In this document: positions 1-11,088 of the stretch, piece after piece
Layout: the number at the start of each line of letters is the position of its first letter
How positions within the stretch are numbered: the stretch's first letter is position 1
Origin: Rhizobium sp. ZPR4
Lineage (GTDB): Bacteria > Pseudomonadota > Alphaproteobacteria > Rhizobiales > Rhizobiaceae
Direction: 5' to 3'
Assembly (NCBI RefSeq): GCF_040215725.1
Contig: NZ_CP157967.1
Location: forward strand, 3,832,001-3,896,000
Length of the DNA: 64,000 nt
The notes under the pieces: generated by a model
What the model saw: the letters and a program-made list of their open reading frames with translations, nothing else
Databases searched by the model: none
What the model was told of the DNA's origin: nothing
Position numbers and translations under genes: made by a program

Positions 1-44
1 GATTTATCCGCCTTCTATACCAAGGGAGCGCGTTTTGAAAGACT

Positions 45-68
45 GCCCCGGCAAGGACAGTGCGGGGC
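45..68 (-). terminator. weak hairpin after mepA
   Basis: Six-base arms GCCCCG and CGGGGC with a 12-base loop lie directly downstream of the mepA stop codon on the minus strand. There is no clean T run after the stem, so this is only a possible terminator. Confidence 0.3.
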
Positions 69-1103
69 TCACTGCTGCGGAATTTGGCCGGGCGGCGTAT
101 CGCCTGAGACCGGCGTCGCGTTCGTATCGGCTGAAGCGGCCGCACCCTTGGCGCCAGAGGCGGCAGGGCGCATGGAAGCCACCGCGGGTGCCGCCAACAC
201 GGCCTGGCAGGCCTTGGGCAGATCGGCAACCATGACCTCGCGCGGCTTAACCGGCGGCTTGGTGCTGGGCTTCGGCTTCGCCCAGGGTTCGGGAGTGAAC
301 CACCAGGCGAGTGTCTTGTCGCAGCCATCACCCGCGGCGACCGGCGCCTGCCCCGTGCAGCCCACCGAACCGGCGGGGCAGCGGAGGCGGATGTGAAAAT
401 GCGAGTCGTGCCCGTATTCCGGCCGCAGCTTGCCGAGATTGCTGCGGTCGCCCGTCCATGTCTCGCACATCTTCTTTTTGATCGCCGGATTGACGAAGAT
501 GCGCTCGACTTCGGGATAGCTCGCCGCGCGCATCAGCAGGCGCGCATGCGCCGGCGTCCAGACCTTGTCGTTGATGGTCAGGAACTTGTCCTTGGCGAGC
601 ATCGTGGTGAAGGGCAGGGCTTCGCGCTCTTCCGCCGTCATCTTGCGCCGCGGCATCGGCGTCAGCCAGATATCGGCGTCGAGGCCGATCTGGTGCGAGG
701 CATGGCCGTTGACCATTGGGCCGCCGCGCGGCTGCGAGATATCGCCGACGAGCAGGCCCGGCCAGCCGTCATTCTTGGCCGCATCGCGCGACAGGCGCTC
801 GAGCAGGCCGATCGTTTCAGGCCGGCCCCAACGGCGATTGCGCGACAGGCGCATGGCCTGCCAGGTCGGGCCGTCAGCCGGAAGCGCGATTGCGCCGGCA
901 AGGCAACCCTTGGCATAGAAGCCGATCGATTGCGGCGGTCCCTGCGACGGCAGCGTCACGGCGCCGAAAACAGCCTTGGCGCTACCGGGCGAAGGGGTGG
1001 CCTGCTGTGCCAGCGCATCGCCGGCGACAAGACCCATTCCGATCGTGGTCGCGAGAGAGAATTTGCCGATCGTTCGAAAGGCGCGAGCCAGAAGTGAAGC
1101 CAT
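69..1103 (-). CDS. mepA: penicillin-insensitive murein endopeptidase MepA
   Basis: Periplasmic LAS-type zinc metallopeptidase (M74) that cleaves D-Ala-meso-DAP cross-links in peptidoglycan. The protein has 344 residues and an N-terminal signal segment ending near ALAQ (residue 33). The first metal motif is H137-QIG-LD-A-D144, and a second H-x-H motif, HFH, lies at 235-237. Both are hallmarks of the family. The last 90 residues are rich in Pro and Ala and look disordered, which makes the protein longer than the roughly 275-residue enterobacterial enzyme. It stands alone, transcribed away from the neighbouring isochorismatase gene. Family assignment is firm; the role of the tail is unknown. Confidence 0.93.
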   Translation of the reverse strand: MASLLARAFRTIGKFSLATTIGMGLVAGDALAQQATPSPGSAKAVFGAVTLPSQGPPQSIGFYAKGCLAGAIALPADGPTWQAMRLSRNRRWGRPETIGLLERLSRDAAKNDGWPGLLVGDISQPRGGPMVNGHASHQIGLDADIWLTPMPRRKMTAEEREALPFTTMLAKDKFLTINDKVWTPAHARLLMRAASYPEVERIFVNPAIKKKMCETWTGDRSNLGKLRPEYGHDSHFHIRLRCPAGSVGCTGQAPVAAGDGCDKTLAWWFTPEPWAKPKPSTKPPVKPREVMVADLPKACQAVLAAPAVASMRPAASGAKGAAASADTNATPVSGDTPPGQIPQQ

Positions 1104-1246
1104 GCATATCCCTGAAAGGCGGTCGGCATTATTCGAAGTGATTTGCGGCGAGACTATCCTGAAAAAGGATGGAAGTTAATCCGCGGCAATCACAGGTGGC
1201 CGACGACCGCCCGCCTTTCCTCTCATGGACCTTTGCTTCGGAGGGA

Positions 1247-1816
1247 TCAGTTCACCAGGATTTCTGCCGTCTTGCGGATGCGCGACAGCCGCGGCAAGAC
1301 CTTCGTGCACGCGAAATCCTGCATGTCCTGCGAGAAGGTGGTGGCCGCATCTTCCGCGACGATGACGGCATAATTTGCCGCAAAGGCATCGCGCACGGTT
1401 GCTTCCACGCCGAAATTGGTGGCGACACCCGTCAGGATTAGCGTCCTGATGCCGCGGCGGCGAAGCTGCAGGTCCAGTTCCGTGCCGTAAAAGGCGCTCC
1501 ACTGGCGCTTGACGATGGCGACATCGGGCGTCAGCGCCGCCATCTCGGCGGGACCTTCGAGCGCGGCTGGCGGCAAACCTCCTGGGGGAAGCGCAAAGCT
1601 TTCGTCGGTCGGCTGATTGACAGCATCGGCATAGTCTGTGGAAAATCCGACCGTCACGAAAACGGTCGTTCCGCCATCGGCTTTCAATTTGTTTGCGATA
1701 GCGACCGTATTGGTGATGATCTGCTGGGCAGAGTAGGGAGCGAGCGGCCGGCTGAGGACGAGGCCTTGCAGGTCGATGGAAACGAGAGCGGTGGTCTTGG
1801 GATCGTAAAGTGACAT
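1247..1816 (-). CDS. isochorismatase-family hydrolase lacking the catalytic Cys
   Basis: 189-residue cysteine-hydrolase-fold protein. An upstream in-frame start at 1909 would add 31 unrelated residues crossing the operators, so the MSLYDP start at 1816 was chosen. The Asp (D15 in SIDLQG) and Lys (K103 in IVKRQW) of the family triad are present. The nucleophile position reads TNFGVEAT, with Gly136 where most nicotinamidase or ureidoacrylate-type members have Cys. Gly at this place is typical of true isochorismatases of the EntB/PhzD type, which do not use a thiol. No siderophore or phenazine genes are nearby, so the substrate is unknown. It is divergent from a TetR gene 37 bp away and probably under its control. 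Confidence 0.8.
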   Translation of the reverse strand: MSLYDPKTTALVSIDLQGLVLSRPLAPYSAQQIITNTVAIANKLKADGGTTVFVTVGFSTDYADAVNQPTDESFALPPGGLPPAALEGPAEMAALTPDVAIVKRQWSAFYGTELDLQLRRRGIRTLILTGVATNFGVEATVRDAFAANYAVIVAEDAATTFSQDMQDFACTKVLPRLSRIRKTAEILVN

Positions 1817-1837
1817 CTGAGGGCTCCGAAAGAAACA

Positions 1838-1877
1838 TGAGGGTATCCTCACAATGGAAAATATGAGGACAACCTCA
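1838..1877. promoter_or_regulatory. two TGAGG-N4-CCTCA operators
   Basis: Two perfect inverted repeats, TGAGG-GTAT-CCTCA at 1838-1851 and TGAGG-ACAA-CCTCA at 1864-1877, are 26 bp apart centre to centre. They fill the gap between the divergent isochorismatase and TetR genes and run over the first TetR codons. This is the classic layout of an autoregulated TetR pair. The assignment to this regulator is inferred. Confidence 0.75.
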
Positions 1878-2489
1878 CAAAAATCAAGTGAAGAATTGAA
1901 GACGCGCACGCCGAAGCGGCAGCGCGGTCATGATCGCGTCGTTATTCTGCTTGAGGCGGCCGCAAAAGTTTTCGCGCGCAAGGGCTATGATGCGGCAACG
2001 ATGACGGAGATTGCCGCCGAGGCAAATTCCTCCATCGGCTCGCTCTATCAATTCTTCCCGACCAAGCCCCTGCTCGCCGAGGCATTGCATATCGAACGCC
2101 TGGAGCGATTGAAGGCGGGGCTTCGGGACATGGCAGAACGAAGCACCGGCCTTTCGGCAGCCGATAGCGGCGAGGCGATCTTCCACTCGCTCGGTGCCTT
2201 CATGGAGGAGTATCCAGAATTTTCGGTGCTGGCAGGCCGTCGCGATATTCCCAAGGAGCGCAAGGCACGCTCGCGGGCAGAGCTGAAGGAGCTGATTGCG
2301 GGCGTCCTGCGGCAGGCGCAGCCGCCGATATCGGATGATATCGCGCTGATGTCGGGCATCGTGCTGGAACTGCTGCGCATCGTCGTCGCCGTCGCCACCG
2401 AGCCCGATGCCGCCGAGGACCGCCGCGTCGCCGGCGAATTGCGGCTGATGCTGCGCAAACGTCTTGAAGAAGCCGCGGCAAAGGGTTGA
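1854..2489 (+). CDS. TetR/AcrR family transcriptional regulator
   Basis: 211 residues. The N-terminal TetR helix-turn-helix spans about residues 28-72 (TMTEIAAEA...GSLYQFFPTK), followed by an all-helical ligand-binding domain that I cannot match to a known effector class. Starts at 1854 and 1863 are both possible. Both sit inside the operator pair, so a later start such as TTG at 1896 cannot be excluded. It is divergent from the isochorismatase-like gene, which is its most likely target along with itself. Confidence 0.87.
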   Translation: MENMRTTSQKSSEELKTRTPKRQRGHDRVVILLEAAAKVFARKGYDAATMTEIAAEANSSIGSLYQFFPTKPLLAEALHIERLERLKAGLRDMAERSTGLSAADSGEAIFHSLGAFMEEYPEFSVLAGRRDIPKERKARSRAELKELIAGVLRQAQPPISDDIALMSGIVLELLRIVVAVATEPDAAEDRRVAGELRLMLRKRLEEAAAKG

Positions 2490-2596
2490 CCCCAGATACG
2501 TCCTTCAGCCTCTCTGCGAAGAGATGAGTTGCTGCGTCCTGCTTTTTGCCCTCATTTGCCTTATGCTGATTCTCGAAAAATCACAGGAGATCATGA

Positions 2597-4435
2597 ATGG
2601 CATTGTCGCGGTTGAAAGCAGGCTTGGTCGTTTCTCTTTTTTGCCTGCTGGCCTTACCGGTTTCCTCGAAAGCCGAAGAACCGCAATTCCGCATCGGCAC
2701 GGCCATTCTCGGTGACCTCAAATACCAGCCCGGCTTCAAGCATTTCGACTACGTCAATCCGGGTGCGCCGAAGGGTGGCGAGCTGAAGCTTTCGAGCGAA
2801 GGCACGTTCGACACGCTCAATCCGGTGCTGCTCAGGGGCAACCCGGCCACCGGATTGCCGATGGTTTTTGACACGCTGATGAAATCGTCCAATGACGAGA
2901 TTGCCTCCTCCTACGGCTTGCTCGCCGAGGGCGTCACCTATCCCGACGACATATCGAGCGCGACCTTCCGCTTGCGCGCCGAAGCGAAATGGGCCGACGG
3001 CACGCCGGTGACCCCTGATGACGTCATTTTCAGCTTCGATCGCACCAAAGAGCTCAATCCTCTCGCGACGAGTATCTATTCCCACGTGACGCGGGCCGAA
3101 AAGACCGGCGACAGGGACGTCACCTTCTATTTCGACGAAAAGAACAATCGCGAACTTCCCTTTATCGCCGGCCAGTTGCTGATCGTGCCTAAACATTGGT
3201 GGGAGAGCGCCGGCGCGGACGGAAAGCCGCGCGATATTACCCGGACGACGCTCGAGCCGGCCATGGGATCCGGACCGTATAAGATCGTTTCCGTGCAGCC
3301 GGGATCATCAATCCGATATGAACTGCGCGACGACTATTGGGCCAAGAACCTGCCGGTCAATATCGGCCAGAATAACTTCGGGGCGATTTCCTACACCTAC
3401 TACGCCGATAAGGATGTGGAATTCGAAGCCTTTCGCGGCGGCAATACGGATTTTTGGCAGGACCAGTCGGCAAGCCATTGGGTGACCGCATATGACTTTC
3501 CAGCCGCCAAGGACGGCCGCATCAAGCGCGAGGAATTGCCCAACTCGCTGCGCTCGGTCGGCATCATGCAGGCGATGGTGCTCAATCTCCGGCGCGATCA
3601 GTTCAAGGATCAACGCGTGCGCGAGGCGCTGAACTACGCCTATGACTTCGAGGAGATGAACCGGGCGCTTGCCTTCGGCCAGCTGACCCGCGTCAACACC
3701 TTCTTTTTCGGCACCGAGCTTGCCTCTTCGGGGCTGCCCACGGGCGAAGAATTGAATATCCTCAACAGCGTCAAGGACAAGGTGCCGCCTGAGGTATTCA
3801 CCACGCCCTATACCAATCCGGTCGGCGGCGACGCCCAAAAGGCTCGAGACAATCTGCGCAAGGCGATCGAGCTTTTCAAGGAAGCCGGTTATGTGTTGAA
3901 GGGCAATCGCATGGTCAACGAAAAGACCGGCCAGCCCTTCACGATGGAAATTCTGCTCGGCAGTCCTTCGCAGGAGAGATCAAACCTGCCTTATGTCCAG
4001 AACCTGCGCCGCATTGGCATCGATGCGACGCTCAGGACGGTCGATTCATCGCAATACATCAACCGCATTCGTAGCTTCGACTATGACGCGATGTGGAACG
4101 TCTGGGGCACGGCGCTGCCGCCCGGCAGCGAACAAATCGATTACTGGGGCTCGGCTTCAGCAGGCCGCCAAGGCTCGCGCAACTATGCCGGCATATCCGA
4201 TCCGGGTGTCGATGCGTTGATAGGCAAGCTCGTTTCTGCCGCGACCCTCGAAGAAAAGACCGCTGCCGCCAAGGCGCTTGACCGTGTACTGCTCGCCCAC
4301 CACTATGTTGTCCCGCTATTTTATGGGACGACGAACAAGATCGCCTATTGGGATAAATTCGAGCATCTGCCCGAGCTGCCTTACTACTCCATCGGCTTCC
4401 CCGATGTCTGGTGGTCGAAAAACGCCGGAAAGTGA
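2597..4435 (+). CDS. yejA: peptide ABC transporter substrate-binding protein YejA
   Basis: Periplasmic family-5 solute-binding protein (SBP_bac_5) of 612 residues, close to the roughly 600 of E. coli YejA. A signal peptide ends near SSKA (about residue 26), followed by the FDYVNPGAPKGG segment typical of YejA/OppA-type proteins. It heads a four-gene transporter operon, and AGGAG lies a few bases before the start. YejABEF imports the peptide-nucleotide microcin C in E. coli, and the homologous system in Sinorhizobium is linked to tolerance of plant NCR peptides. A comparable role here is inferred from homology only. Confidence 0.93.
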   Translation: MALSRLKAGLVVSLFCLLALPVSSKAEEPQFRIGTAILGDLKYQPGFKHFDYVNPGAPKGGELKLSSEGTFDTLNPVLLRGNPATGLPMVFDTLMKSSNDEIASSYGLLAEGVTYPDDISSATFRLRAEAKWADGTPVTPDDVIFSFDRTKELNPLATSIYSHVTRAEKTGDRDVTFYFDEKNNRELPFIAGQLLIVPKHWWESAGADGKPRDITRTTLEPAMGSGPYKIVSVQPGSSIRYELRDDYWAKNLPVNIGQNNFGAISYTYYADKDVEFEAFRGGNTDFWQDQSASHWVTAYDFPAAKDGRIKREELPNSLRSVGIMQAMVLNLRRDQFKDQRVREALNYAYDFEEMNRALAFGQLTRVNTFFFGTELASSGLPTGEELNILNSVKDKVPPEVFTTPYTNPVGGDAQKARDNLRKAIELFKEAGYVLKGNRMVNEKTGQPFTMEILLGSPSQERSNLPYVQNLRRIGIDATLRTVDSSQYINRIRSFDYDAMWNVWGTALPPGSEQIDYWGSASAGRQGSRNYAGISDPGVDALIGKLVSAATLEEKTAAAKALDRVLLAHHYVVPLFYGTTNKIAYWDKFEHLPELPYYSIGFPDVWWSKNAGK

Positions 4436-4456
4436 GCCTCTCTTGCAATGAGGGGC
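4436..4456 (+). other. stem-loop between yejA and yejB
   Basis: GCCTCTC and GAGGGGC (one G-T pair) close a 7-base loop immediately after the yejA stop. A second stem, CGCCGG/CCGGCG with a 7-base loop, lies at 4513-4531. Neither has a T run, so they look like mRNA-stabilising or processing hairpins, which often keep binding-protein mRNA more abundant than permease mRNA. The rest of the 172-bp gap has no gene. Confidence 0.4.
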
Positions 4457-4607
4457 CGGCTGGCTCCAAATGCTCGAGGCTGATTCGGATAGTTCCAAGC
4501 TGATAATGACTGCGCCGGCTTGCATCCGGCGGAAGGGAATATGATTTGATCGACAGATGGATTGAGGCGAAGCGGACGATATTTCCCTTCGAGGGAGCGG
4601 CGGACTG

Positions 4608-5699
4608 ATGGGCGCCTATATTCTGCGACGCCTCCTGCTGATGATCCCGACCATCGTCGGCATCATGGCTATTTCCTTTACCATCGTGCAGTTCGCGCCG
4701 GGCGGCCCGGTCGAGCAGGTCATTGCGCAGCTGACCGGGCAGGGCGACAATGCCAATGGCCGCCTGTCCGGCGGCACCGACATGCTGGCCCAGCAATCCT
4801 TCGATGACAGCAGCTCGAAATATCGCGGCGCGCAGGGGCTCGATCCCGAGCTGATCGCCAAGCTTGACAAGCAGTTCGGCTTCGATAAGCCGCCGCTCGA
4901 GCGCTTCGGCCAGATGATGTGGAACTATATCCGCTTCGATTTCGGCGAGAGCTTCTTCCGCAACACGACGGTCATCGATCTCATCGCACAGAAGCTGCCG
5001 GTGTCGATCTCGCTCGGCATCTGGATTCTGATCTTCTCCTACGCAATTTCCATTCCGCTCGGCATCCGCAAGGCGGTGCAGGACGGATCGACCTTCGATG
5101 TCTGGACATCGGGCATCATCATCATAGGCTATGCGGTACCGAGCTTCCTGTTCGGCATCATGCTGATCGTGCTGTTTGCCGGCGGCTCCTTCTTCGACTG
5201 GTTCCCGCTGCGCGGCCTCGTCTCGGACAATTTCGCCGATCTCACCTGGTGGCAGAAGATCCTCGATTATCTCTGGCATCTGGTGCTGCCGCTGATTTCG
5301 CTGTCGCTCGCCGCCTTTGCCACGACGACGCTGCTCACCAAGAATTCCTTCATCGAAGAGATCAAGAAGCAATATGTCATCACCGCCCGCGCCAAGGGTC
5401 TTTCCGAACGGCGCGTGCTCTATGGCCATGTCTTCCGCAACGCCATGCTCATCGTCATCGCCGGCTTTCCCGGCGCCTTCATCTCCGCCTTCTTCACCGG
5501 CTCGCTGCTGATCGAGAACATCTTCTCGCTCGATGGCCTGGGGCGCCTCAGCTACCTCTCCGTCGTCCAGCGCGACTATCCGGTGGTCTTTGCCACGCTC
5601 TTCATCTTCTCGCTGCTCGGCCTCGTCGTCAGCCTCGTCTCCGACCTGATCTACACCTGGATCGATCCGCGCATCGACTTCGAGCGGAGGGACGTGTGA
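4608..5699 (+). CDS. yejB: peptide ABC transporter permease YejB
   Basis: Inner-membrane permease of the binding-protein-dependent (BPD_transp_1) family, 363 residues with about six membrane segments. The first spans roughly residues 9-30 ([18 protein letters not shown]). The EAA-type coupling loop [20 protein letters not shown] near residues 260-280 contacts the ATPase. GAGGGAG precedes the ATG. The stop overlaps the yejE start (ATGA), which implies translational coupling. It partners YejE to form the transmembrane pore. Confidence 0.94.
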   Translation: MGAYILRRLLLMIPTIVGIMAISFTIVQFAPGGPVEQVIAQLTGQGDNANGRLSGGTDMLAQQSFDDSSSKYRGAQGLDPELIAKLDKQFGFDKPPLERFGQMMWNYIRFDFGESFFRNTTVIDLIAQKLPVSISLGIWILIFSYAISIPLGIRKAVQDGSTFDVWTSGIIIIGYAVPSFLFGIMLIVLFAGGSFFDWFPLRGLVSDNFADLTWWQKILDYLWHLVLPLISLSLAAFATTTLLTKNSFIEEIKKQYVITARAKGLSERRVLYGHVFRNAMLIVIAGFPGAFISAFFTGSLLIENIFSLDGLGRLSYLSVVQRDYPVVFATLFIFSLLGLVVSLVSDLIYTWIDPRIDFERRDV

Positions 5700-6849
5700 T
5701 GGACGCAGCCAATCAACAAGCAGTTCCGACGACGGTGAAGCCGCCGCGCAAGGGTCTGTTCTCGCCGACGAACGCCCGACGCTGGGAGAATTTCAAGGCA
5801 AACCGCCGCGGCTACTGGTCGCTCTGGATCTTCCTTGTCCTGTTCGTCCTCAGCCTCGGGGCCGAATTCATTGTCAACGACCGGCCGATCCTCGTCTCCT
5901 ACAAGGGCGAGATCCTGACGCCGATCTTCGTCGATTACCCGGAGGAGAAGTTCGGCGGCTTCCTGGCGCAAACGGACTATCGCGCCCAGGATATCCAGGA
6001 CGAGATCAATGCCAATGGCTGGATGATCTGGCCGCCGATCCACTATTCCTATCAGACCGCCAACTCCAACCTGCCCAAGGGCATGTCGGCGCCGACGCCG
6101 CCTTTCTGGGCGATGAGCAAGGAAACACGCTGCTCGGGCTATGCGGCCGGCACTGCCGACCCGAACTGCAACTGGAGCAATTTCAACTGGCTCGGCACCG
6201 ACGACCAGGCCCGCGACGTTCTCGCCCGCCTGATCTACGGCTTCCGCATCTCGGTGCTGTTCGGCCTGGCGCTCACCATCTGCTCGGCCGTTGTCGGCGT
6301 CTGCGCCGGCGCGATACAGGGCTATTTCGGCGGCTGGACCGATCTCTTGATGCAGCGTTTCATCGAGATCTGGTCGTCCATGCCGGTGCTCTACATTCTG
6401 CTGATCATTGCCTCGGTTCTGCCGCCAGGCTTCTTCATCCTGCTCGGCATCCTGCTCCTGTTCTCCTGGGTCGGCCTCGTAGGCGTCGTGCGCGCCGAAT
6501 TCCTCAGGGCACGCAATTTCGAATATGTGCGTGCCGCCCGTGCGCTCGGCGTCAACAACCGCACCATCATGTATCGCCACCTCTTGCCGAATGCGATGGT
6601 CGCGACCCTGACCTTCGTCCCCTTCATCCTGTCGGGCTCGATCTCCACGCTGACCTCGCTGGATTTCCTAGGGTTTGGCATGCCGCCCGGCTCGCCGTCG
6701 CTGGGCGAAATGATAGCGCAGGGCAAATCCAACCTGCAGGCTCCATGGCTGGGGCTCTCGGCCTTCTTCACCATGTCGATCATGCTGTCGCTGCTGATCT
6801 TCATTGGCGAGGCCGTGCGCGACGCCTTCGATCCGAGGAAGACGTTCCG

Positions 6850-6853
<4 letters not shown>
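5699..6853 (+). CDS. yejE: peptide ABC transporter permease YejE
   Basis: 384-residue inner-membrane permease. The ATG at 5699 overlaps the yejB stop. The first membrane helix is near residue 40 (WIFLVLFVLSLGAEF). A periplasmic region of about 110 residues follows, then the BPD_transp_1 core with the EAA loop ARALGVNNRTIMYRHLLPNA. The large segment between helix 1 and the core is normal for YejE/OppC-type proteins. Its own stop overlaps the yejF start by four bases. It acts with YejB and YejF. Confidence 0.94.
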
Positions 6854-8487
<1,634 letters not shown>

Positions 8488-8498
8488 AGACCACCGCC

Positions 8499-9458
8499 AT
8501 GCCGGCCAAAAGCCCCGTTCTTGTCGATCTCAAATTCGACCCTGCAACCGTTGCCAGGTCGCTCGAAACGGCCTTTGCCGATCGTGGCAGCATCAATCTG
8601 GCCGATCCCGGAAGCAAGGGCGTTGATCTTTCCCATATCGATTATGCTCTGCTGTGGAAGCCGGATGCCGATCTTTTCGAGCGGGCGCCCAATCTCAAGG
8701 TGATCTTCTCGGGCGGCGCCGGTGTCGATTCCATGATGTCGATCCCCGGCCTGCCCGATATCCCGATGGTCCGCTTCGTCGATCGCAGCCTGACGGTGCG
8801 TATGAGCGAATGGGTCGTGATGCAGTGCCTGATGCATCTGCGCGATGTGCAGGGGCATTTCAGGAATCAGCGCCAGCACGTCTGGGCGCCGCAGCACGGC
8901 CCGGAGGCGGGCGACGTCACCGTCGGCGTCATGGGCCTTGGCGTTCTCGGCTGCGATGCCGCCGCCAAGCTGAAGATCATGGGCTTCAACGTTATCGGCT
9001 GGTCCCGCAGCAAGAAAGAGATCGACGGCATGGAAACCTTCGATGCCGGCGGGCTCGATGCGTTTCTGGCGCGAACCGATATTCTCGTCGGCCTACTGCC
9101 GCTGACGCCGGATACGACCGGGATCTACAACGCCTCGCTCTTTTCCAAGCTGCGCCGCAACGGTCCGCTCGGCAAGCCGGTCTTCATCAATGCCGGCCGC
9201 GGCAAGAGTCAGGTGCAGGCCGATATCGCTTCGGCTGTTCGTTCCGGCATTCTCGGCGGTGCCTCGCTCGATGTCTTCACGGTGGAACCGCTTTCGGCCG
9301 ACGATCCGCTATGGGGTCTGGAAAATGTCATCATCACGCCGCATGATTCCGCTGTCTCCGAGGAAAGGGCGTTGATGCGCCATGTCGAGGAACAGATCGC
9401 CGGCTTCGAACGCGGCGAACCGCTGCAGCATCTGGTAGATCGCAGCCGGGGTTACTAA
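8499..9458 (+). CDS. ghrA: glyoxylate/hydroxypyruvate reductase (GhrA-like)
   Basis: 319-residue D-isomer-specific 2-hydroxyacid dehydrogenase. The Rossmann motif GVMGLGVLG lies near residues 144-152. The catalytic Arg is in NAGRGKSQVQ, and Glu and His are in the VEPL...TPHDS region near residues 265-282. Enzymes of this type reduce glyoxylate and hydroxypyruvate with NADPH in the cytosol. It starts 11 bp after yejF and probably shares its transcript, although no biochemical link to peptide uptake is evident. The exact substrate preference is inferred. Confidence 0.85.
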   Translation: MPAKSPVLVDLKFDPATVARSLETAFADRGSINLADPGSKGVDLSHIDYALLWKPDADLFERAPNLKVIFSGGAGVDSMMSIPGLPDIPMVRFVDRSLTVRMSEWVVMQCLMHLRDVQGHFRNQRQHVWAPQHGPEAGDVTVGVMGLGVLGCDAAAKLKIMGFNVIGWSRSKKEIDGMETFDAGGLDAFLARTDILVGLLPLTPDTTGIYNASLFSKLRRNGPLGKPVFINAGRGKSQVQADIASAVRSGILGGASLDVFTVEPLSADDPLWGLENVIITPHDSAVSEERALMRHVEEQIAGFERGEPLQHLVDRSRGY

Positions 9459-9588
9459 GTCTGTAGTGTCGGGCGACGAACGAGGCTCTCAGCCTCGGTT
9501 GCCGCCGCCGATAGGTGACCCATTTGCTCTGGTATCAATTTTCTTTCAGCGACTGGACTTTCGCTCAACATTTTTTGATAACAGGGCG

Positions 9589-9693
9589 CTAGAGCAATTC
9601 CAGGAAAAGTGCGCAGCGGTTTTCCGCCCGGAATTGCGTGAAAGCAAAGAGATAGAGCGGCTCAGAGATTCCGTGAAGAACTGAACCGCTCTA
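9589..9693 (+). repeat. dispersed intergenic repeat, copy 1
   Basis: About 105 bp running from TAGAGCAATTCC through GGAAAAGTGCGCAGCGG to AACCGCTCTAT. It matches copies at 14412-14516 and, inverted, 24212-24315. Internal complementarity (CCAGGAAAA.../...TTTTCCGCCCGGAATTG and AGAGCGG/CCGCTCT) suggests a folded element. It sits inside the 306-bp gap 9459-9764. That gap otherwise holds a short CGAGGCT/AGCCTCG hairpin at 9481-9497 and the pncB leader. Confidence 0.85.
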
Positions 9694-9764
9694 TATACCC
9701 ATGCCGGCGCGTCCGCCGGCGAAAAGCATGACGTCCGCAGGGCAGGAGACGGGGCAGGAACGAC

Positions 9765-11069
9765 ATGACCAAGACGGATATCGCCACCCGCGTCTATAAC
9801 CATACCTGGAAACTCGATCCGATCGTCCGCAGTCTGATCGATACGGATTTCTATAAGCTTCTGATGCTGCAGATGATCTGGAAGCTTTATCCGGACGTCG
9901 ACGCGACCTTCTCGCTCATCAATCGCACCAAGAGCGTTCGCCTTGCCGAGGTGATCGACGAGAAGGAATTGCGCGAGCAGCTCGATCACGCTCGTACGCT
10001 CCGCCTCTCCAAGAAGGAGATGATCTGGCTGGCGGGTAACAGCTTCTACGGCCGCGCCCAGATTTTCGAGCCGGAATTCCTCGCCTGGCTGTCGAATTTC
10101 CAGCTGCCGGAATATGAGCTCTCGAAGCGTGACGGCCAGTATATTCTCGACTTCCACGGCTCGTGGAAGGAAACGACGATGTGGGAAATTCCCGCGCTCG
10201 CCATCATCAACGAGCTGCGGTCGCGCACGGCGCTGAAGGCGCTCGGTCCCTTCACGCTCGATGTGCTCTATGCCCGCGCCAAGGCCAAGATGTGGGAAAA
10301 GGTCGAGCGGCTGCGGGAGCTGCCGGGCTTGCGCATTTCCGATTTCGGCACCCGCCGCCGCCATAGCTTCCTCTGGCAGCGCTGGTGCGTCGAGGCGCTG
10401 AAGGAAGGCGTGCCTCATGCTTTCACCGGCACGAGCAACGTGCTGCTCGCCATGGATTCCGATCTCGAAGCCGTCGGCACCAACGCGCATGAGCTGCCGA
10501 TGGTCGCAGCAGCACTTGCCAAGAATGACGAAGAGCTTGGCAAGGCTCCTTATAAGGTGCTGCGCGACTGGAATCGTCTCTACGGCGGCAACCTTCTGGT
10601 CGTGCTGCCCGACGCCTTCGGCACGGCTTCCTTCTTGCGCAATGCGCCGGAATGGGTGGCCGACTGGACCGGCTTCCGTCCCGATAGCGCTCCGCCCATC
10701 GAAGGCGGCGAGAAGATCATCGAATGGTGGAAGAAGATGGGCCGCGATCCGCGCCAGAAGCTGCTGATCTTTTCCGACGGCCTCGATGTCGACGCCATTA
10801 TCGATACTTACAAGCATTTCGACGGTCGCGTGCGCATGAGCTTCGGCTGGGGCACCAACCTGACCAATGATTTCGCCGGCTGCGCCCCGACCGAACTTAA
10901 GGGCCTCAATCCGATTTCGATCGTCTGCAAGGTGATCGAGGCGAATGGCCGCCCGGCCGTCAAGCTCTCCGACAATCCGCAGAAGGCGACCGGCGAACCT
11001 GCGGAAGTCGAGCGCTATCTGAAGTTCTTCGGCGCGGAAGATCGCGTCGATCAGGATGTGTTCGTTTAG
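9765..11069 (+). CDS. pncB: nicotinate phosphoribosyltransferase
   Basis: 434-residue PncB. It condenses nicotinate and PRPP, with ATP hydrolysis, to nicotinate mononucleotide in the Preiss-Handler NAD salvage pathway. Recognisable segments are [12 protein letters not shown] near the N-terminus, [12 protein letters not shown] holding the phosphorylated His near residue 207, and [12 protein letters not shown] near residues 360-372. GGCAGGAACGAC precedes the ATG. It is convergent with the DUF1444 gene, 19 bp away, and appears to be a single-gene unit preceded by a dispersed repeat. Confidence 0.95.
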   Translation: MTKTDIATRVYNHTWKLDPIVRSLIDTDFYKLLMLQMIWKLYPDVDATFSLINRTKSVRLAEVIDEKELREQLDHARTLRLSKKEMIWLAGNSFYGRAQIFEPEFLAWLSNFQLPEYELSKRDGQYILDFHGSWKETTMWEIPALAIINELRSRTALKALGPFTLDVLYARAKAKMWEKVERLRELPGLRISDFGTRRRHSFLWQRWCVEALKEGVPHAFTGTSNVLLAMDSDLEAVGTNAHELPMVAAALAKNDEELGKAPYKVLRDWNRLYGGNLLVVLPDAFGTASFLRNAPEWVADWTGFRPDSAPPIEGGEKIIEWWKKMGRDPRQKLLIFSDGLDVDAIIDTYKHFDGRVRMSFGWGTNLTNDFAGCAPTELKGLNPISIVCKVIEANGRPAVKLSDNPQKATGEPAEVERYLKFFGAEDRVDQDVFV

Positions 11070-11088
11070 GGCTTTCGGGCAATCGGTT

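Noticed and set aside
4059..5429. 456-residue ORF on - across yejA/yejB
   Set aside because: Shadow of the two transporter genes, with a composition rich in Arg, Ala and Glu typical of antisense frames in GC-rich DNA.
9466..9684. 72-residue ORF on +
   Set aside because: Its second half is translated dispersed repeat (present at two other sites) and it has no ribosome site or family match.
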